This document shows, piece by piece, positions 54,936 through 64,000 of a DNA stretch of 64,000 nt. The DNA comes from a bacterium (GTDB lineage: Bacteria > Vulcanimicrobiota > Vulcanimicrobiia > Vulcanimicrobiales > Vulcanimicrobiaceae): NCBI GenBank assembly GCA_021794175.1, contig JAJYRI010000001.1, positions 1 through 64,000 of the forward strand, in the 5' to 3' direction. The first letter of the stretch is position 1. Every line of letters starts with the position of its first letter. The notes below the pieces were generated by a model, which worked only from the letters and a program-made list of their open reading frames with translations, did not search any database and was not told the DNA's origin. Both the position numbers and the translations under genes were made by a program.

Positions 54936-56153
54936 ATGTCGACGGTGAGTCAGAAATATCGCGTTCAGGACCTCGCTCGGTTCGGTGGAACGAAAACCTT
55001 CGATCGGGTGCGCGGAACCCCGAACTTAGTGCGGCCGGATATCGAAAAAGTTCTAAACTACTCGCATGAGTTTTTTGAGGCGCGGCGTTACACCAACGGC
55101 GGGCCCCTCGTTCGGAAATTGGAGGCTAGGCTGGCTCTCCTTCACGGAGTGAAGCATTGTGTCGCTTTTTCGAACGCTTTCTGGGCGATCGTGACGACGA
55201 TTCGGTCGCTTTCGATAGACGGGCGCACGGAATTGGTGATGCCTTCGCTCACGTACCGGCGCCTCGCGGATATCGTTTCCTGGACCGGTCTTACGCCGCA
55301 TTTTTGCGAAGTCAATCCGGAAACGCTGGCGATGGATCCGAAATTTGCAATCAAGGCCGTAAACGAACGCACGGCGCTGTTGTTGTCACCGCATCCGATC
55401 GTGAACAACTGCGATATTGCCGGCATGGAAGAGCTTTCGCAGCAGACGGGTATCCCGCTGGTTTTCGATTCCGTCGAATCGGCTATGGAAACCTACCGCG
55501 GCAAGATGATCGGCGGTTTTGGGCGGGCGGAATGCTTTTCGATGCACTCCAGCAAGCTGCTCAACGGCTTCGAGGGCGGGTATGTCACGACTAACGACGG
55601 AGCGCTCGCCGAGCAATTGGCCTATATTCGCGGTTTCGGCTTTGCCGACGAAGATAAGGTCGTCGCCCTCGGTCTCAATGCGAAACTCAACGAGGTCCAC
55701 GCCGCGATGGCGCACGCGGCCATCGACGATTTACCCGACCAAATCGAAAGGAACAAAAAGCGTTACCATGCTTACCGTTCCTTGCTGGAGAACCTACGGG
55801 AAATTCGACTGCTTGAATTCGATGCCGACGAACGGCGCTGTTTTAAGAGTATCGTTGTCGAATTGCTCGATTCGTGGCCGCTCTCGCGATCCGAGACAAT
55901 CGATCTATTACACGCCGAAGGGGCGCTGGTGAGGCCATACTATTCCCCTCCCCAACATTTGAAGAAGATGGCCTATGCAACCATCTGCGAGGATTTGCAC
56001 GAGACGGAGCGTCTCGCCGAGCGATTCCTACTTTTGCCGTGCGGCGAGCACGTGGACGAAGAGGATATACGTCAGGTGGTCGACCTGCTCGTTTTCATGC
56101 GCGGACATTCGACGGAGATTCGCGCGGCATTTGCGGGAGGGGCGCGGTCATGA
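54936..56153 (+). CDS. DegT/DnrJ/EryC1/StrS aminotransferase (copy 1)
   Basis: RRYTNGGPLVRKLEARLALLHGVKHCVAFSNAFWAI; CFSMHSSKLLNGFEGGYVTTND (PLP Lys). Confidence 0.88.
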   Translation: MSTVSQKYRVQDLARFGGTKTFDRVRGTPNLVRPDIEKVLNYSHEFFEARRYTNGGPLVRKLEARLALLHGVKHCVAFSNAFWAIVTTIRSLSIDGRTELVMPSLTYRRLADIVSWTGLTPHFCEVNPETLAMDPKFAIKAVNERTALLLSPHPIVNNCDIAGMEELSQQTGIPLVFDSVESAMETYRGKMIGGFGRAECFSMHSSKLLNGFEGGYVTTNDGALAEQLAYIRGFGFADEDKVVALGLNAKLNEVHAAMAHAAIDDLPDQIERNKKRYHAYRSLLENLREIRLLEFDADERRCFKSIVVELLDSWPLSRSETIDLLHAEGALVRPYYSPPQHLKKMAYATICEDLHETERLAERFLLLPCGEHVDEEDIRQVVDLLVFMRGHSTEIRAAFAGGARS

Positions 56154-57349
56154 CCGAGAAGCGCTCCGTAGCGGATTTTGCAGTCGCCGGCGGTAGTCCA
56201 CAGTTTTCTAAAATTATCCCGGTCGGTCAGCTCTACTTCCCTTCCTGGGACCGCTACGAAGCGGCGATGCGCGATATTTTCAACCGGAGATATTACACCA
56301 ATCACGGGCCCTTATTGGAGCGGTTGGAAGCGCGGCTGGAGGCGTTCTTCGGAGTTCGTCACGCGATAGCCGTTACGAACGCAACTATAGGCCTTATCAT
56401 GATCGCGAAGGCGCTTTTTCGCAGCGGCAAGATCCTGGTGCCGGGGTTCACGTTCGTGGGAACCGCACAAGCGATCTCTTTCGCAGGCTTAGATCCGGTC
56501 TTTTGCGATGTCGACGCATCAACGCATCATGTGACGCCCGAATCCCTGGATCGTGCCTTCGAGCCCGACCTTCGCGCCATCCTTGGGGTGAACTTGTGGG
56601 GCGGCGCGGTGGATTTTGGATCGATACAACACTTTGCTGAATCGAAGGGAATTCCGGTATTTTATGATTCGGCGCACGGTATCGGGTCGAGTATCGGCGG
56701 ACGCCGTCTAGGAAGCTTCGGACTCGCCGAAGTGTTTTCATTTCATGCAACGAAGGTGCTCGGGTCGACCGAGGGCGGTTGTATCTGCACCAATGATGAC
56801 GACCTCGCGGCGCTCTTGCGGAATATGCGTTGCGGCTATGGAATGGGGCGTATCGTTGAGGTCCCGGTAACCACGAATGGGCGGATGTCGGAGGCGCAGG
56901 CGGCGATAGCACTCATGAGCCTCGACGACCTCGACGAACACATAGCGCGAAATCAGGCGCTGGCCGCTCGTTACGCCGCGGCGCTCAGCGAGGTTCCGGG
57001 TATAGAACTCTGCGAGCCATCGGGTGTTGATTTCTCAAACAGGCAATACCTTGTCTGCGCCGTCGATGAGGATACCTTCGGGCTCTCGCGAGATCGACTC
57101 GCCCGTCTGCTCAAGGCCGAAAATATCTACGCGCGACGGTACTTTTTCCCCGGAGTCCATCGTAGCGTTCCCTATGCAACACAATACCCTCAGTATCTCG
57201 ATCGGCTTACGACGACCGACGCGCTCTGTTCGAAACTCATCCAGCTGCCGATCGGCGCGCTCGTGACCGAGGAGGATATCGATGCGATCGGTGGGGTCAT
57301 TCGTGTCGCTTCCCGCCACGCGCACGCCTTGCAGAGATATTTAACCTAA
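56150..57349 (+). CDS. DegT/DnrJ/EryC1/StrS aminotransferase (copy 2)
   Basis: RRYYTNHGPLLERLEARLEAFFGVRHAIAVTNATIGL; VFSFHATKVLGSTEGGCICTND; ATGA overlap with copy 1. Confidence 0.92.
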   Translation: MTEKRSVADFAVAGGSPQFSKIIPVGQLYFPSWDRYEAAMRDIFNRRYYTNHGPLLERLEARLEAFFGVRHAIAVTNATIGLIMIAKALFRSGKILVPGFTFVGTAQAISFAGLDPVFCDVDASTHHVTPESLDRAFEPDLRAILGVNLWGGAVDFGSIQHFAESKGIPVFYDSAHGIGSSIGGRRLGSFGLAEVFSFHATKVLGSTEGGCICTNDDDLAALLRNMRCGYGMGRIVEVPVTTNGRMSEAQAAIALMSLDDLDEHIARNQALAARYAAALSEVPGIELCEPSGVDFSNRQYLVCAVDEDTFGLSRDRLARLLKAENIYARRYFFPGVHRSVPYATQYPQYLDRLTTTDALCSKLIQLPIGALVTEEDIDAIGGVIRVASRHAHALQRYLT

Positions 57350-57353
57350 ACCG

Positions 57354-58076
57354 ATGCGGCTGGCGATCATGCAACCGTACTTCTTTCCGAACGCCGGTCA
57401 CTTTGCGCTGATCGCTCGCAGCGATCGCTGGATCGTTTTCGACATCACCCAATATACGCCGAAATCCTGGATGACGCGAAATCGCGTTTTGCGGCGTGAC
57501 GGGGGGTGGGCATATATTCAGCTACCCGTTCGGAACGCCTCGCGTTCGCAACGTATTCGCGAGGTCATGGTTGGGGATTTGACTGCAGCGTCGCAGCAGG
57601 TGCTCGGTGCGATAAGCCATTATCGCAAGCGCGCCCCGTTTTTTGCGGTCGTTGAAGATATCGTGCGCGATACGTTTGCTCGAACTGCGGAAACGATGGT
57701 CGAGGTGAACGTGCGCTCGTTAAAACTCACGTGTTCCTACCTCGACATTCCTTTCCATTATGAAATTTGCTCGGAGATGCAGCTGGATCTGCCCGATCGG
57801 ACGAGCCCCGGGGGGTGGGCGCCGCGAATCGCTGCGGCGGTGGGTGCAGGCGAATATGTCAACCCTATCGGTGGACGCGAGCTTTTTAATCCAGCGGATT
57901 TTGCTTCGCGCGGCGTAACGCTCTCGTTTCTTGAAACCCCCGATTTCGTTTATGCGACCGGACCATTCGCCTACGAGCCCGGCCTCTCTATTCTCGATGT
58001 GATGATGTGGAACGAGCCATCGGCGATTCGCGCTTATTTCGAAAGCGCGCGTATCGTTCCGGCTATTTCTTCGTAA
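57354..58076 (+). CDS. WbqC-family protein
   Basis: MRLAIMQPYFFPNAGHFALIARSDRWIVFDITQYTPKSWMTRNRV...WAYIQLPVRN. Confidence 0.9.
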   Translation: MRLAIMQPYFFPNAGHFALIARSDRWIVFDITQYTPKSWMTRNRVLRRDGGWAYIQLPVRNASRSQRIREVMVGDLTAASQQVLGAISHYRKRAPFFAVVEDIVRDTFARTAETMVEVNVRSLKLTCSYLDIPFHYEICSEMQLDLPDRTSPGGWAPRIAAAVGAGEYVNPIGGRELFNPADFASRGVTLSFLETPDFVYATGPFAYEPGLSILDVMMWNEPSAIRAYFESARIVPAISS

Positions 58077-58773
58077 AGAGAAAAAACGGTTCGAGCGGGT
58101 TGCAGCCGTATCGAGCTGCGTCGTGCTGCGGAAGCACCCGGTCGTGGGGGAAAAGGTCGCCTTCAAGCCCCGAACTGCGAATGCAGTCGGCAACATCGCG
58201 TCCGAAGAGCCGAACGTGATCTTCCTGTCCATAGAAAAACCGCGCCTGCTCTGGGGAGAGCGATCCGACGAATTCCAGCCGGTAGCGGAGCGTGGGTACG
58301 TATGGGGTCTGGGCGACAAGATAGCCTTCGGGGGAGAGCGTGCGATAAAATTCGCGAGACGCGGCCTCGGGATCCGAAACGTGTTCTAACACGTGGTTGC
58401 ACAGGATGAGATCGAAGCTTGCGTCGGGGAATTCCATGCGTTCGCAATCGACGCGGACGAGATCCGGCGAGCTCGGGAAGAGGTCGCCCCGAATATATGC
58501 GGCGGGTCGTCGGGCTGAAATAAGGGGGACGATCTTCGCTTCGGGGGCGATATGCAGGATGCGCGCTCCCGCGATGCGGTCGGCGACCCCGGAAATGGTG
58601 AGATAGAGCCAAAGGTGGCGGTCGCGATCGTTGCACCCGCAATTCGGACACAAATAGTTCCGAAGGTCGGAGCCCACCGTGCCCATCATCGCCATGAGCG
58701 GGCTACGGGCACTAGCGTTCGGGTGCGGGAGCCACGCCGAGATCTCCGATTCGCAGACGGCACAGAACGGCAT
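58063..58773 (-). CDS. Class I SAM methyltransferase (type 11) with N-terminal Cys motifs
   Basis: CAVCE ... CPNCGCNDRDRH; FDLILCNHVLEHVSDPEAASREFYRTLSPEGYLVAQTPY. Confidence 0.87.
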   Translation of the reverse strand: MPFCAVCESEISAWLPHPNASARSPLMAMMGTVGSDLRNYLCPNCGCNDRDRHLWLYLTISGVADRIAGARILHIAPEAKIVPLISARRPAAYIRGDLFPSSPDLVRVDCERMEFPDASFDLILCNHVLEHVSDPEAASREFYRTLSPEGYLVAQTPYVPTLRYRLEFVGSLSPEQARFFYGQEDHVRLFGRDVADCIRSSGLEGDLFPHDRVLPQHDAARYGCNPLEPFFLFTKK

Positions 58774-58788
58774 CGGGCTAGTTCGTCC

Positions 58789-59526
58789 TCACGTGCCGTC
58801 TCCCGACCCCATCCGTTCGCGTGCGATAAGCTGTGTCGCGTTGAACAGCGATTCGAACTGGCCGGCATCGGTCCACCAACCGTCGAGGATGTCGTAATGC
58901 AGATCGCCTTCGCGTATGTAGTGGTTATTCACGTCGGTGATCTCGAGCTCTCCCCGGTGCGAGGGCTTGATGCGGCGGATAAAATCGAAAACGCGGCGGT
59001 CGTACATGTAGATTCCGGTTACCGCATAGCCGCTCTTGGGCTGCGCGGGTTTCTCTTCGATCCGCACGATGCGCTCGCCGTCGAGTTCGGGTACGCCGAA
59101 GCGCTCCGGGTCTTCGACGGCTTTGAGGAGAATGCGCGCGCCGGAATCTTGTTGCTCGAAGCGGCGCACGTATGGCGAGATATCGTCCTGCACGATATTG
59201 TCGCCGAGAATAACGACGACGCGGTTCCCTTCGGCGAAATGCTCGCAGAGTTTGAGCGCGTCGGCGATTCCGCCTTCGCCCTCTTGATAGGTGTAATAGA
59301 TATCCTTGAGCCCGAACTCCGAGCCGTTACCGAGCAGGCGAAGGAAATCGCCCGCCGAGTTTCCGCCGGTAACGATCATGATATCTTGGATGCCGGCGCG
59401 GACCAGCGTTTCGATCGGATAGTAGATCATCGGCTTGTCGTAGATCGGCAAGAGATGTTTGTTGGTAACCTTCGTGAGCGGGCGCAAGCGGCTGCCGAGC
59501 CCACCTGCGAGGATGATGCCTTTCAT
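58789..59526 (-). CDS. rmlA: Glucose-1-phosphate thymidylyltransferase
   Basis: MKGIILAGGLGSRLRPLTKVTNKHLLPIYDKPMIYYPIETLVRAGI. Confidence 0.93.
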   Translation of the reverse strand: MKGIILAGGLGSRLRPLTKVTNKHLLPIYDKPMIYYPIETLVRAGIQDIMIVTGGNSAGDFLRLLGNGSEFGLKDIYYTYQEGEGGIADALKLCEHFAEGNRVVVILGDNIVQDDISPYVRRFEQQDSGARILLKAVEDPERFGVPELDGERIVRIEEKPAQPKSGYAVTGIYMYDRRVFDFIRRIKPSHRGELEITDVNNHYIREGDLHYDILDGWWTDAGQFESLFNATQLIARERMGSGDGT

Positions 59527-59541
59527 CGGCGAGCGATCTCC

Positions 59542-60546
59542 TTATCGGTGCGCGTACTGGCGCTGGTAGTATGCGAGGAACTCTCCGGATTTGAGCGGGC
59601 GCCACCACGATTCGTGCTCTCGGTACCAGGCGATGGTCGCCTCGAGCCCGCCTTCGAAATCGATCTGCGGGCGCCATCCCAATGCGTGCGCCTTCGCGCT
59701 CGAAATCGCGTAGCGACGGTCGTGCCCTTCGCGATCGGCGACGTGCCGCACGTGGCTCTCGAAAGATCGCCCGCAGCCCTCGAGCAGGCGGCGGGTGATC
59801 TCGATATTGGTCCGCGGATTACCGCCGCCGATATTGTAAACCTCGCCGAGTTCGCCGCGCTCGAGGACGCCGAGAATACCGCGTGCATGATCCTCGACGT
59901 GGAGCCAGTCGCGTACCTGCAGGCCGTCACCGTAGAGCGGCACGCTTTGGTCGTCGATCAGATTGGTCACGAAGAGCGGGATGAGCTTCTCGGGGTACTG
60001 GTAGGGGCCGTAGGTATTACTACCGCGCGTGATGAGCACCGGGAGCCCGTAAGTGGTGCGGTAGGCGAGTACCTGGAGGTCGCCCCCGGCCTTACTCGCG
60101 CTGTAGGGGCTGCGCGGGCGCAGGGGGGAGCTTTCGATGGATTCCCCGCTCTCGACGTCTCCGTACACCTCGTCGGTAGAGACCTGAAGGTAGCGGGCGA
60201 TGCCGCGCTCGCGGACCGCCTCGAGCAGCGTATGCGTGCCGAGGATGTCGGTGCGTAAAAAGGCCTCGGGATCGAGGATCGAGCGATCGACGTGCGTCTC
60301 GGCGGCGAAGTTGACGATCGCATCGATCCCGTCGCCGATCGCTTCGGCAACCGCAGCCGGGTCCGTGATATCGCCTTTCAAGAAGCGGTAGCGCGCTCCG
60401 GCGGGGAGCTGGGCGAGGTTCGCGGGATTCGCCGCATAGGTCATCGCGTCGAGGTTGACGATCTCGACCTCCGGGCGTTCGGCGGCAAGCAAGCGGATGA
60501 AGGCCGAGCCGATGAATCCGAGGCCTCCGGTAACGAGATATCGCAT
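59542..60546 (-). CDS. rmlB: dTDP-glucose 4,6-dehydratase
   Basis: MRYLVTGGLGFIGSAFIRLL; FAAETHVDRSILDPEAF; VSTDEVYGDV; YSASKAGGD; ATG at 60546. Confidence 0.95.
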   Translation of the reverse strand: MRYLVTGGLGFIGSAFIRLLAAERPEVEIVNLDAMTYAANPANLAQLPAGARYRFLKGDITDPAAVAEAIGDGIDAIVNFAAETHVDRSILDPEAFLRTDILGTHTLLEAVRERGIARYLQVSTDEVYGDVESGESIESSPLRPRSPYSASKAGGDLQVLAYRTTYGLPVLITRGSNTYGPYQYPEKLIPLFVTNLIDDQSVPLYGDGLQVRDWLHVEDHARGILGVLERGELGEVYNIGGGNPRTNIEITRRLLEGCGRSFESHVRHVADREGHDRRYAISSAKAHALGWRPQIDFEGGLEATIAWYREHESWWRPLKSGEFLAYYQRQYAHR

Positions 60547-60563
60547 CGGAGGCTCCTTCGCGC

Positions 60564-60594
60564 TTGCATAACCTCCCTCCGCCCGTGCTATACT
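60564..60594 (+). promoter_or_regulatory. Candidate sigma70-type promoter for rpsB
   Basis: TTGCAT - N19 - TATACT in the rmlB/rpsB intergenic region; spacer longer than the 17-nt optimum. Confidence 0.4.
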
Positions 60595-60706
60595 CCGAGG
60601 GTTGTCAACTCGCCCGGCATGGAGGCTGGGCTTCGATGGTCCCAAAGAAACGCTCGCACCGCTCGGAGAGCATCGCGGTCGGGGGCCAGCTGAAAGGAAC
60701 CCCTTC

Positions 60707-61477
60707 ATGTCTGTTATCTCTATGCGCGAGCTTCTTGAAGCCGGCGTACATTTCGGTCACCAGACCCGCCGTTGGAATCCGAAGATGAAACCGTACATCT
60801 TCCAGGAACGCAACGGTATCTACATCATCGATCTCGCCATCACGCTCCAGCGCGTCCGCGACACCTACGAGGTCGTCAAGCAGATGTCGCGCGAGGGGCG
60901 CGTCATTCTTTTCGTCGGAACGAAGAAGCAGGCCCAAGAGGTCGTCAAAGATGAGGCCGAGCGCGCCGGAACGTTCTACATCAACCAGCGCTGGTTGGGC
61001 GGAACGCTGACGAACTTCTCGACGATTCAGAAGCGCATCGCGCGCCTGCGCGAGCTCGAAGAGATGCGCCTGCAAGGCGACTTCGACCGCTTGCCCAAGA
61101 AAGAGGTCGCGAAGCTCCAGGACGAGCTCAACAAGCTCGAACGCTTCCTCGGCGGTATCAAAGAGATGCATCGCCTCCCCGATGCGATCTTCATCGTCGA
61201 TCCGAAGAAGGAGCGCATCGCCGTCCTCGAGGCGCGCAAACTCGGCATCCCGACGATCGCGGTGATCGATACCAACTGCGACCCCGACGAGATCGACTAC
61301 CCGATTCCGGGCAACGACGACGCGATTCGTGCCGTGAAGCTGATGGTCGGCAAGATGGCCGACGCGATCATCGAGGGCCGCACCGAGGCGGAGAGCTCGT
61401 TCGACGGAGCCGTCTACGCCCAAGCCCCGATCGACGAAGCAGGCGCCTTCGAGGCGGCAGAGGCCGTCGCCGGCTAA
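60707..61477 (+). CDS. rpsB: 30S ribosomal protein S2
   Basis: [53 protein letters not shown]. Confidence 0.98.
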   Translation: MSVISMRELLEAGVHFGHQTRRWNPKMKPYIFQERNGIYIIDLAITLQRVRDTYEVVKQMSREGRVILFVGTKKQAQEVVKDEAERAGTFYINQRWLGGTLTNFSTIQKRIARLRELEEMRLQGDFDRLPKKEVAKLQDELNKLERFLGGIKEMHRLPDAIFIVDPKKERIAVLEARKLGIPTIAVIDTNCDPDEIDYPIPGNDDAIRAVKLMVGKMADAIIEGRTEAESSFDGAVYAQAPIDEAGAFEAAEAVAG

Positions 61478-61572
61478 AAGTTGCGCGCCCGTGAGGAGAC
61501 CCGTCGCAAGGGAGGCCGTCGTCGGCCTCTCTTCGTACGCATGAAAGCAAACGAACGCCAAGGAGAGAATCT

Positions 61573-62178
61573 GTGAGTACTATGACCTACCAACCGAAGG
61601 CCGATGAGATTAAGGCCCTACGCGACGAGACCAGCGCCCCGATGATGGATTGCCGAAAAGCGCTGGTGGAAGCCGGCGGTGACCGCGAGCGCGCCAAGGC
61701 GTTGCTGCTCGAACGCGGTGCGGCGCAAGCGCAGAAGAAATCGGAGCGGGCGGCGAACGAAGGGTTGGTCGGCAGCTACATTCACGCCGGCGGGAAGATC
61801 GGCGTTCTCGTTGAGATTAATTCCGAGACCGATTTCGTCGCGCGGAATCCGAAGTTCGGCGAGCTCGTTCGCGACGTGGCGATGCACGTCGCTGCGATGT
61901 CGCCTGCGTACCTCGATCGCGCCTCGGTCCCCGAAGACGTCGTCGCGCAGGCGCGCAAAGAGCTCGAAGAGTCGGTGCCCGCAGGGAAGCCGCCCGAGGT
62001 CGCTGCGAAAATCGTCGAGGGCAAGCTCAACAAGTGGTACGAAGAGCACTGTTTGCTCGATCAGTCGTTCGTGAAGGACGATTCGATCACGGTAGGCGAT
62101 CTCGTGAATGCCGCCGTGGGAGCGCTCGGCGAGAACATCCGCGTTCGGCGATTCGTGAAGTTCGCGCTGGGCGAGTAG
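61573..62178 (+). CDS. tsf: Elongation factor Ts
   Basis: IKALRDETSAPMMDCRKALVEAGGDRERAKALLLERG; INSETDFVARN; GTG start. Confidence 0.97.
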   Translation: MSTMTYQPKADEIKALRDETSAPMMDCRKALVEAGGDRERAKALLLERGAAQAQKKSERAANEGLVGSYIHAGGKIGVLVEINSETDFVARNPKFGELVRDVAMHVAAMSPAYLDRASVPEDVVAQARKELEESVPAGKPPEVAAKIVEGKLNKWYEEHCLLDQSFVKDDSITVGDLVNAAVGALGENIRVRRFVKFALGE

Positions 62179-62184
62179 ACACAC

Positions 62185-62937
62185 GTGCAGGCGAGCACCG
62201 CGAGATTCTCTCGCGTCCTCATCAAACTCTCCGGCGAGGCGTTCGCTTCGAGCGCTAACGGCGTGGACGTGCGGACGACCGAGACGATGGCGCGGGAGAT
62301 CGCCGACGTCGCGCGCAGCGGTGTCAGTATCGCCGTGGTGGTCGGCGGCGGAAATATATGGCGCGGAAAAGAGCACGAGGCCGCGGGCATGGAGCGCGCA
62401 ACCGCCGATTATATGGGAATGCTCGCCACCACGATCAACGCGCTGGCGCTGCAGGATGCACTCGAACGAATCGGCGTACCGTCGCGCGTGCAGACGGCGA
62501 TTGCGATGCATCAAATCGCCGAACCCTATATCCGTCGGCGGGCGATTCGCCATCTCGAAAAAGGGCGCGTCGTTATCTTTGCAGCAGGGACCGGGAACCC
62601 GTACTTTACGACCGACACCGCCGCAGCGCTGCGAGCGGTCGAGGTCGGCGCGCAGGCGATTCTCAAGGCGACCAAGGTCGACGGCATCTATACCTCCGAT
62701 CCCAAAAAGGATCCGGACGCCCGACGCTTCGAGCGGATCGATTACATGGATGCGCTCAATCGCGGCTTGGAAGTGATGGATACGACGGCGATGGCGCTCT
62801 GCATGGATAATCGGTTGCCGATTCTCGTCTTCGACATGGGCGTTTCGGGAAACATTCGACGCGCGATCTACGGCGAAGCAATCGGAACCTACGTTGGAAA
62901 AAATGAGGCGACGGTGATCGCCGGAGGAGTTGCATGA
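62185..62937 (+). CDS. pyrH: UMP kinase
   Basis: [69 protein letters not shown]. Confidence 0.97.
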   Translation: MQASTARFSRVLIKLSGEAFASSANGVDVRTTETMAREIADVARSGVSIAVVVGGGNIWRGKEHEAAGMERATADYMGMLATTINALALQDALERIGVPSRVQTAIAMHQIAEPYIRRRAIRHLEKGRVVIFAAGTGNPYFTTDTAAALRAVEVGAQAILKATKVDGIYTSDPKKDPDARRFERIDYMDALNRGLEVMDTTAMALCMDNRLPILVFDMGVSGNIRRAIYGEAIGTYVGKNEATVIAGGVA

Positions 62938-63491
62938 ACGAGTCGTTTTTTAAAGATGTCGAAAGCAAGATGCAGAAATGCGTCGATGCCACGCGCGCGG
63001 AATTTGCAGCGATTCGCACCGGGCGTGCAACCCCCGCGCTGCTCGATCGTTTACACGTCGATGCCTATGGGCAGAGCGTTCCGTTAAAGCAGGTCGCCGG
63101 TATCGCTACGCCCGACGCGCGAACGCTCGTCATCACCGCTTACGATAAAGGCGTCGTCGGCGAGATCCGCAAGGCGATCGAAAAGAGCGATCTCGGCATG
63201 AGCCCGAACGTCGACGGCACCACCATTCGCCTGAGCGTTCCACCGCTAAACGAAGAGCGCCGTCGCGATCTCGTGAAAGTCATCAAGAAGAAGTCCGAAG
63301 ACGGAAAAATTGCGCTTCGTAATGTACGCCATAAAGCGCACGACGATATCAAAGCGCAATTGAAAAGCTCGACAATTACCGAAGACGAGAGCAAGCGGAT
63401 GCAGGAGCATCTGCAGAAATTGACCGATCGATATAGCAAAGATATCGATGGACTGGTCGTAACGAAAGAAAAAGAAGTGATGGAGGTCTGA
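62934..63491 (+). CDS. frr: Ribosome recycling factor
   Basis: [65 protein letters not shown]. Confidence 0.97.
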   Translation: MNESFFKDVESKMQKCVDATRAEFAAIRTGRATPALLDRLHVDAYGQSVPLKQVAGIATPDARTLVITAYDKGVVGEIRKAIEKSDLGMSPNVDGTTIRLSVPPLNEERRRDLVKVIKKKSEDGKIALRNVRHKAHDDIKAQLKSSTITEDESKRMQEHLQKLTDRYSKDIDGLVVTKEKEVMEV

Positions 63492-63502
63492 CGCAACTCC
63501 TC

Positions 63503-63703
63503 ATGGACCCGCAATTGGCGTTGATGCCCGAGGTCCATGCTCGCCGATTGCTTGGCGATCGGTGCGTGCGGACGCATGTCGTGCGGCCGTATGGAGGCTG
63601 GGCCGGGGTCGGAACGCTCCGCGTCATTGCCGTACGGGCCGTCGAGAGCGGGCTAGAACTGTTGGTCGGATACGAACGGTACGACCGCATCGAGGGATCG
63701 TGA
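63503..63703 (+). CDS. Small hypothetical protein
   Basis: 66 aa ORF between frr and uppS with GTGA overlap to uppS. Confidence 0.45.
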   Translation: MDPQLALMPEVHARRLLGDRCVRTHVVRPYGGWAGVGTLRVIAVRAVESGLELLVGYERYDRIEGS

Positions 63704-64000
63704 AAGCCCCTGCTGCCGCCCCGAGTACCGGAGCAAACGCGACGATACCGCGGCATATCGCGATCATCATGGACGGCAATCGCCGCTGGGCGCGGCAGCG
63801 CGGGCTTCCCGCCGTCGAAGGGCATCGTCGCGGTATCCTCGCACTGCGCGAGATCACGCGCGCTGCTAGCGATTTCGGCGTCGAGGTTCTCACCGTTTAC
63901 GGCTTTTCGACCGAGAACTGGCGTCGCGAGCCGACCGAGATCTCGTTTTTGTTCGATCTCTGCGTCTTTTTTGCTCGTACCGAGCTTGCCGAACTCAATA
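63700..64000 (+). CDS. uppS: Isoprenyl transferase (undecaprenyl diphosphate synthase), 3' truncated by window
   Basis: Translation from GTG 63700: PRHIAIIMDGNRRWARQRGLPAVEGHRRGILALREITRAASDFGVEVLTVYGFSTENWRREPTEI. Confidence 0.94.
   Translation, partial: MKAPAAAPSTGANATIPRHIAIIMDGNRRWARQRGLPAVEGHRRGILALREITRAASDFGVEVLTVYGFSTENWRREPTEISFLFDLCVFFARTELAELN

Noticed and set aside
58552-60258. 568-aa plus-strand ORF spanning rmlA and rmlB
   Set aside because: Opposite strand of two unmistakable nucleotide-sugar genes; no recognisable domain.
1-64000. CRISPR arrays, tRNA or rRNA genes, transposases, integrases, toxin-antitoxin modules
   Set aside because: Looked for regular repeat-spacer structure, cloverleaf/CCA ends and mobile-element protein motifs; none seen by eye.

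Overview
This is a GC-rich, gene-dense bacterial chromosome window, probably from a diderm because flgH and flgI (L- and P-ring genes) are both present. I cannot fix the taxon from sequence alone. Left part (1-23 kb): housekeeping and metabolic genes, including a DUF2249-Crp/Fnr fusion, thiolase/crotonase/HBD-type acyl-CoA genes, phoU, a MoaD-MoaE-...-MoeB/rhodanese-AKR-QueG-MoaA block, a divergent photolyase and an ABC exporter. Centre (23.5-48 kb): a large flagellar locus with flgB-flgC-fliE, a short opposite-strand insertion of two orphan genes, then flgF-flgG-flgA-flgH-flgI-flgJ(rod domain)-flgN-like-flgK-flgL-fliW-csrA-flagellin, three large glycosyltransferase-type genes, flaG-fliD-fliS and a fliT/flgN-like gene. 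Right part (48-60.5 kb): an ExeA-type ATPase/DUF11-like pair, then an AT-richer surface-sugar island (GT2, methyltransferases, FemAB-like, spermidine-synthase-like, two DegT aminotransferases, WbqC, rmlA, rmlB). End (60.7-64 kb): rpsB-tsf-pyrH-frr-uppS. The main non-coding findings are (1) a recurrent sigma28-like promoter, T(A/C)A(A/G)-N16-(G/T)CCGAt, with identical spacing upstream of flgB, flgF, flagellin, flaG and possibly the first glycosyltransferase gene, and (2) a CsrA-type hairpin in the flagellin leader with GGA in the loop, directly downstream of fliW-csrA. Everything was done by eye; no database searches were run.
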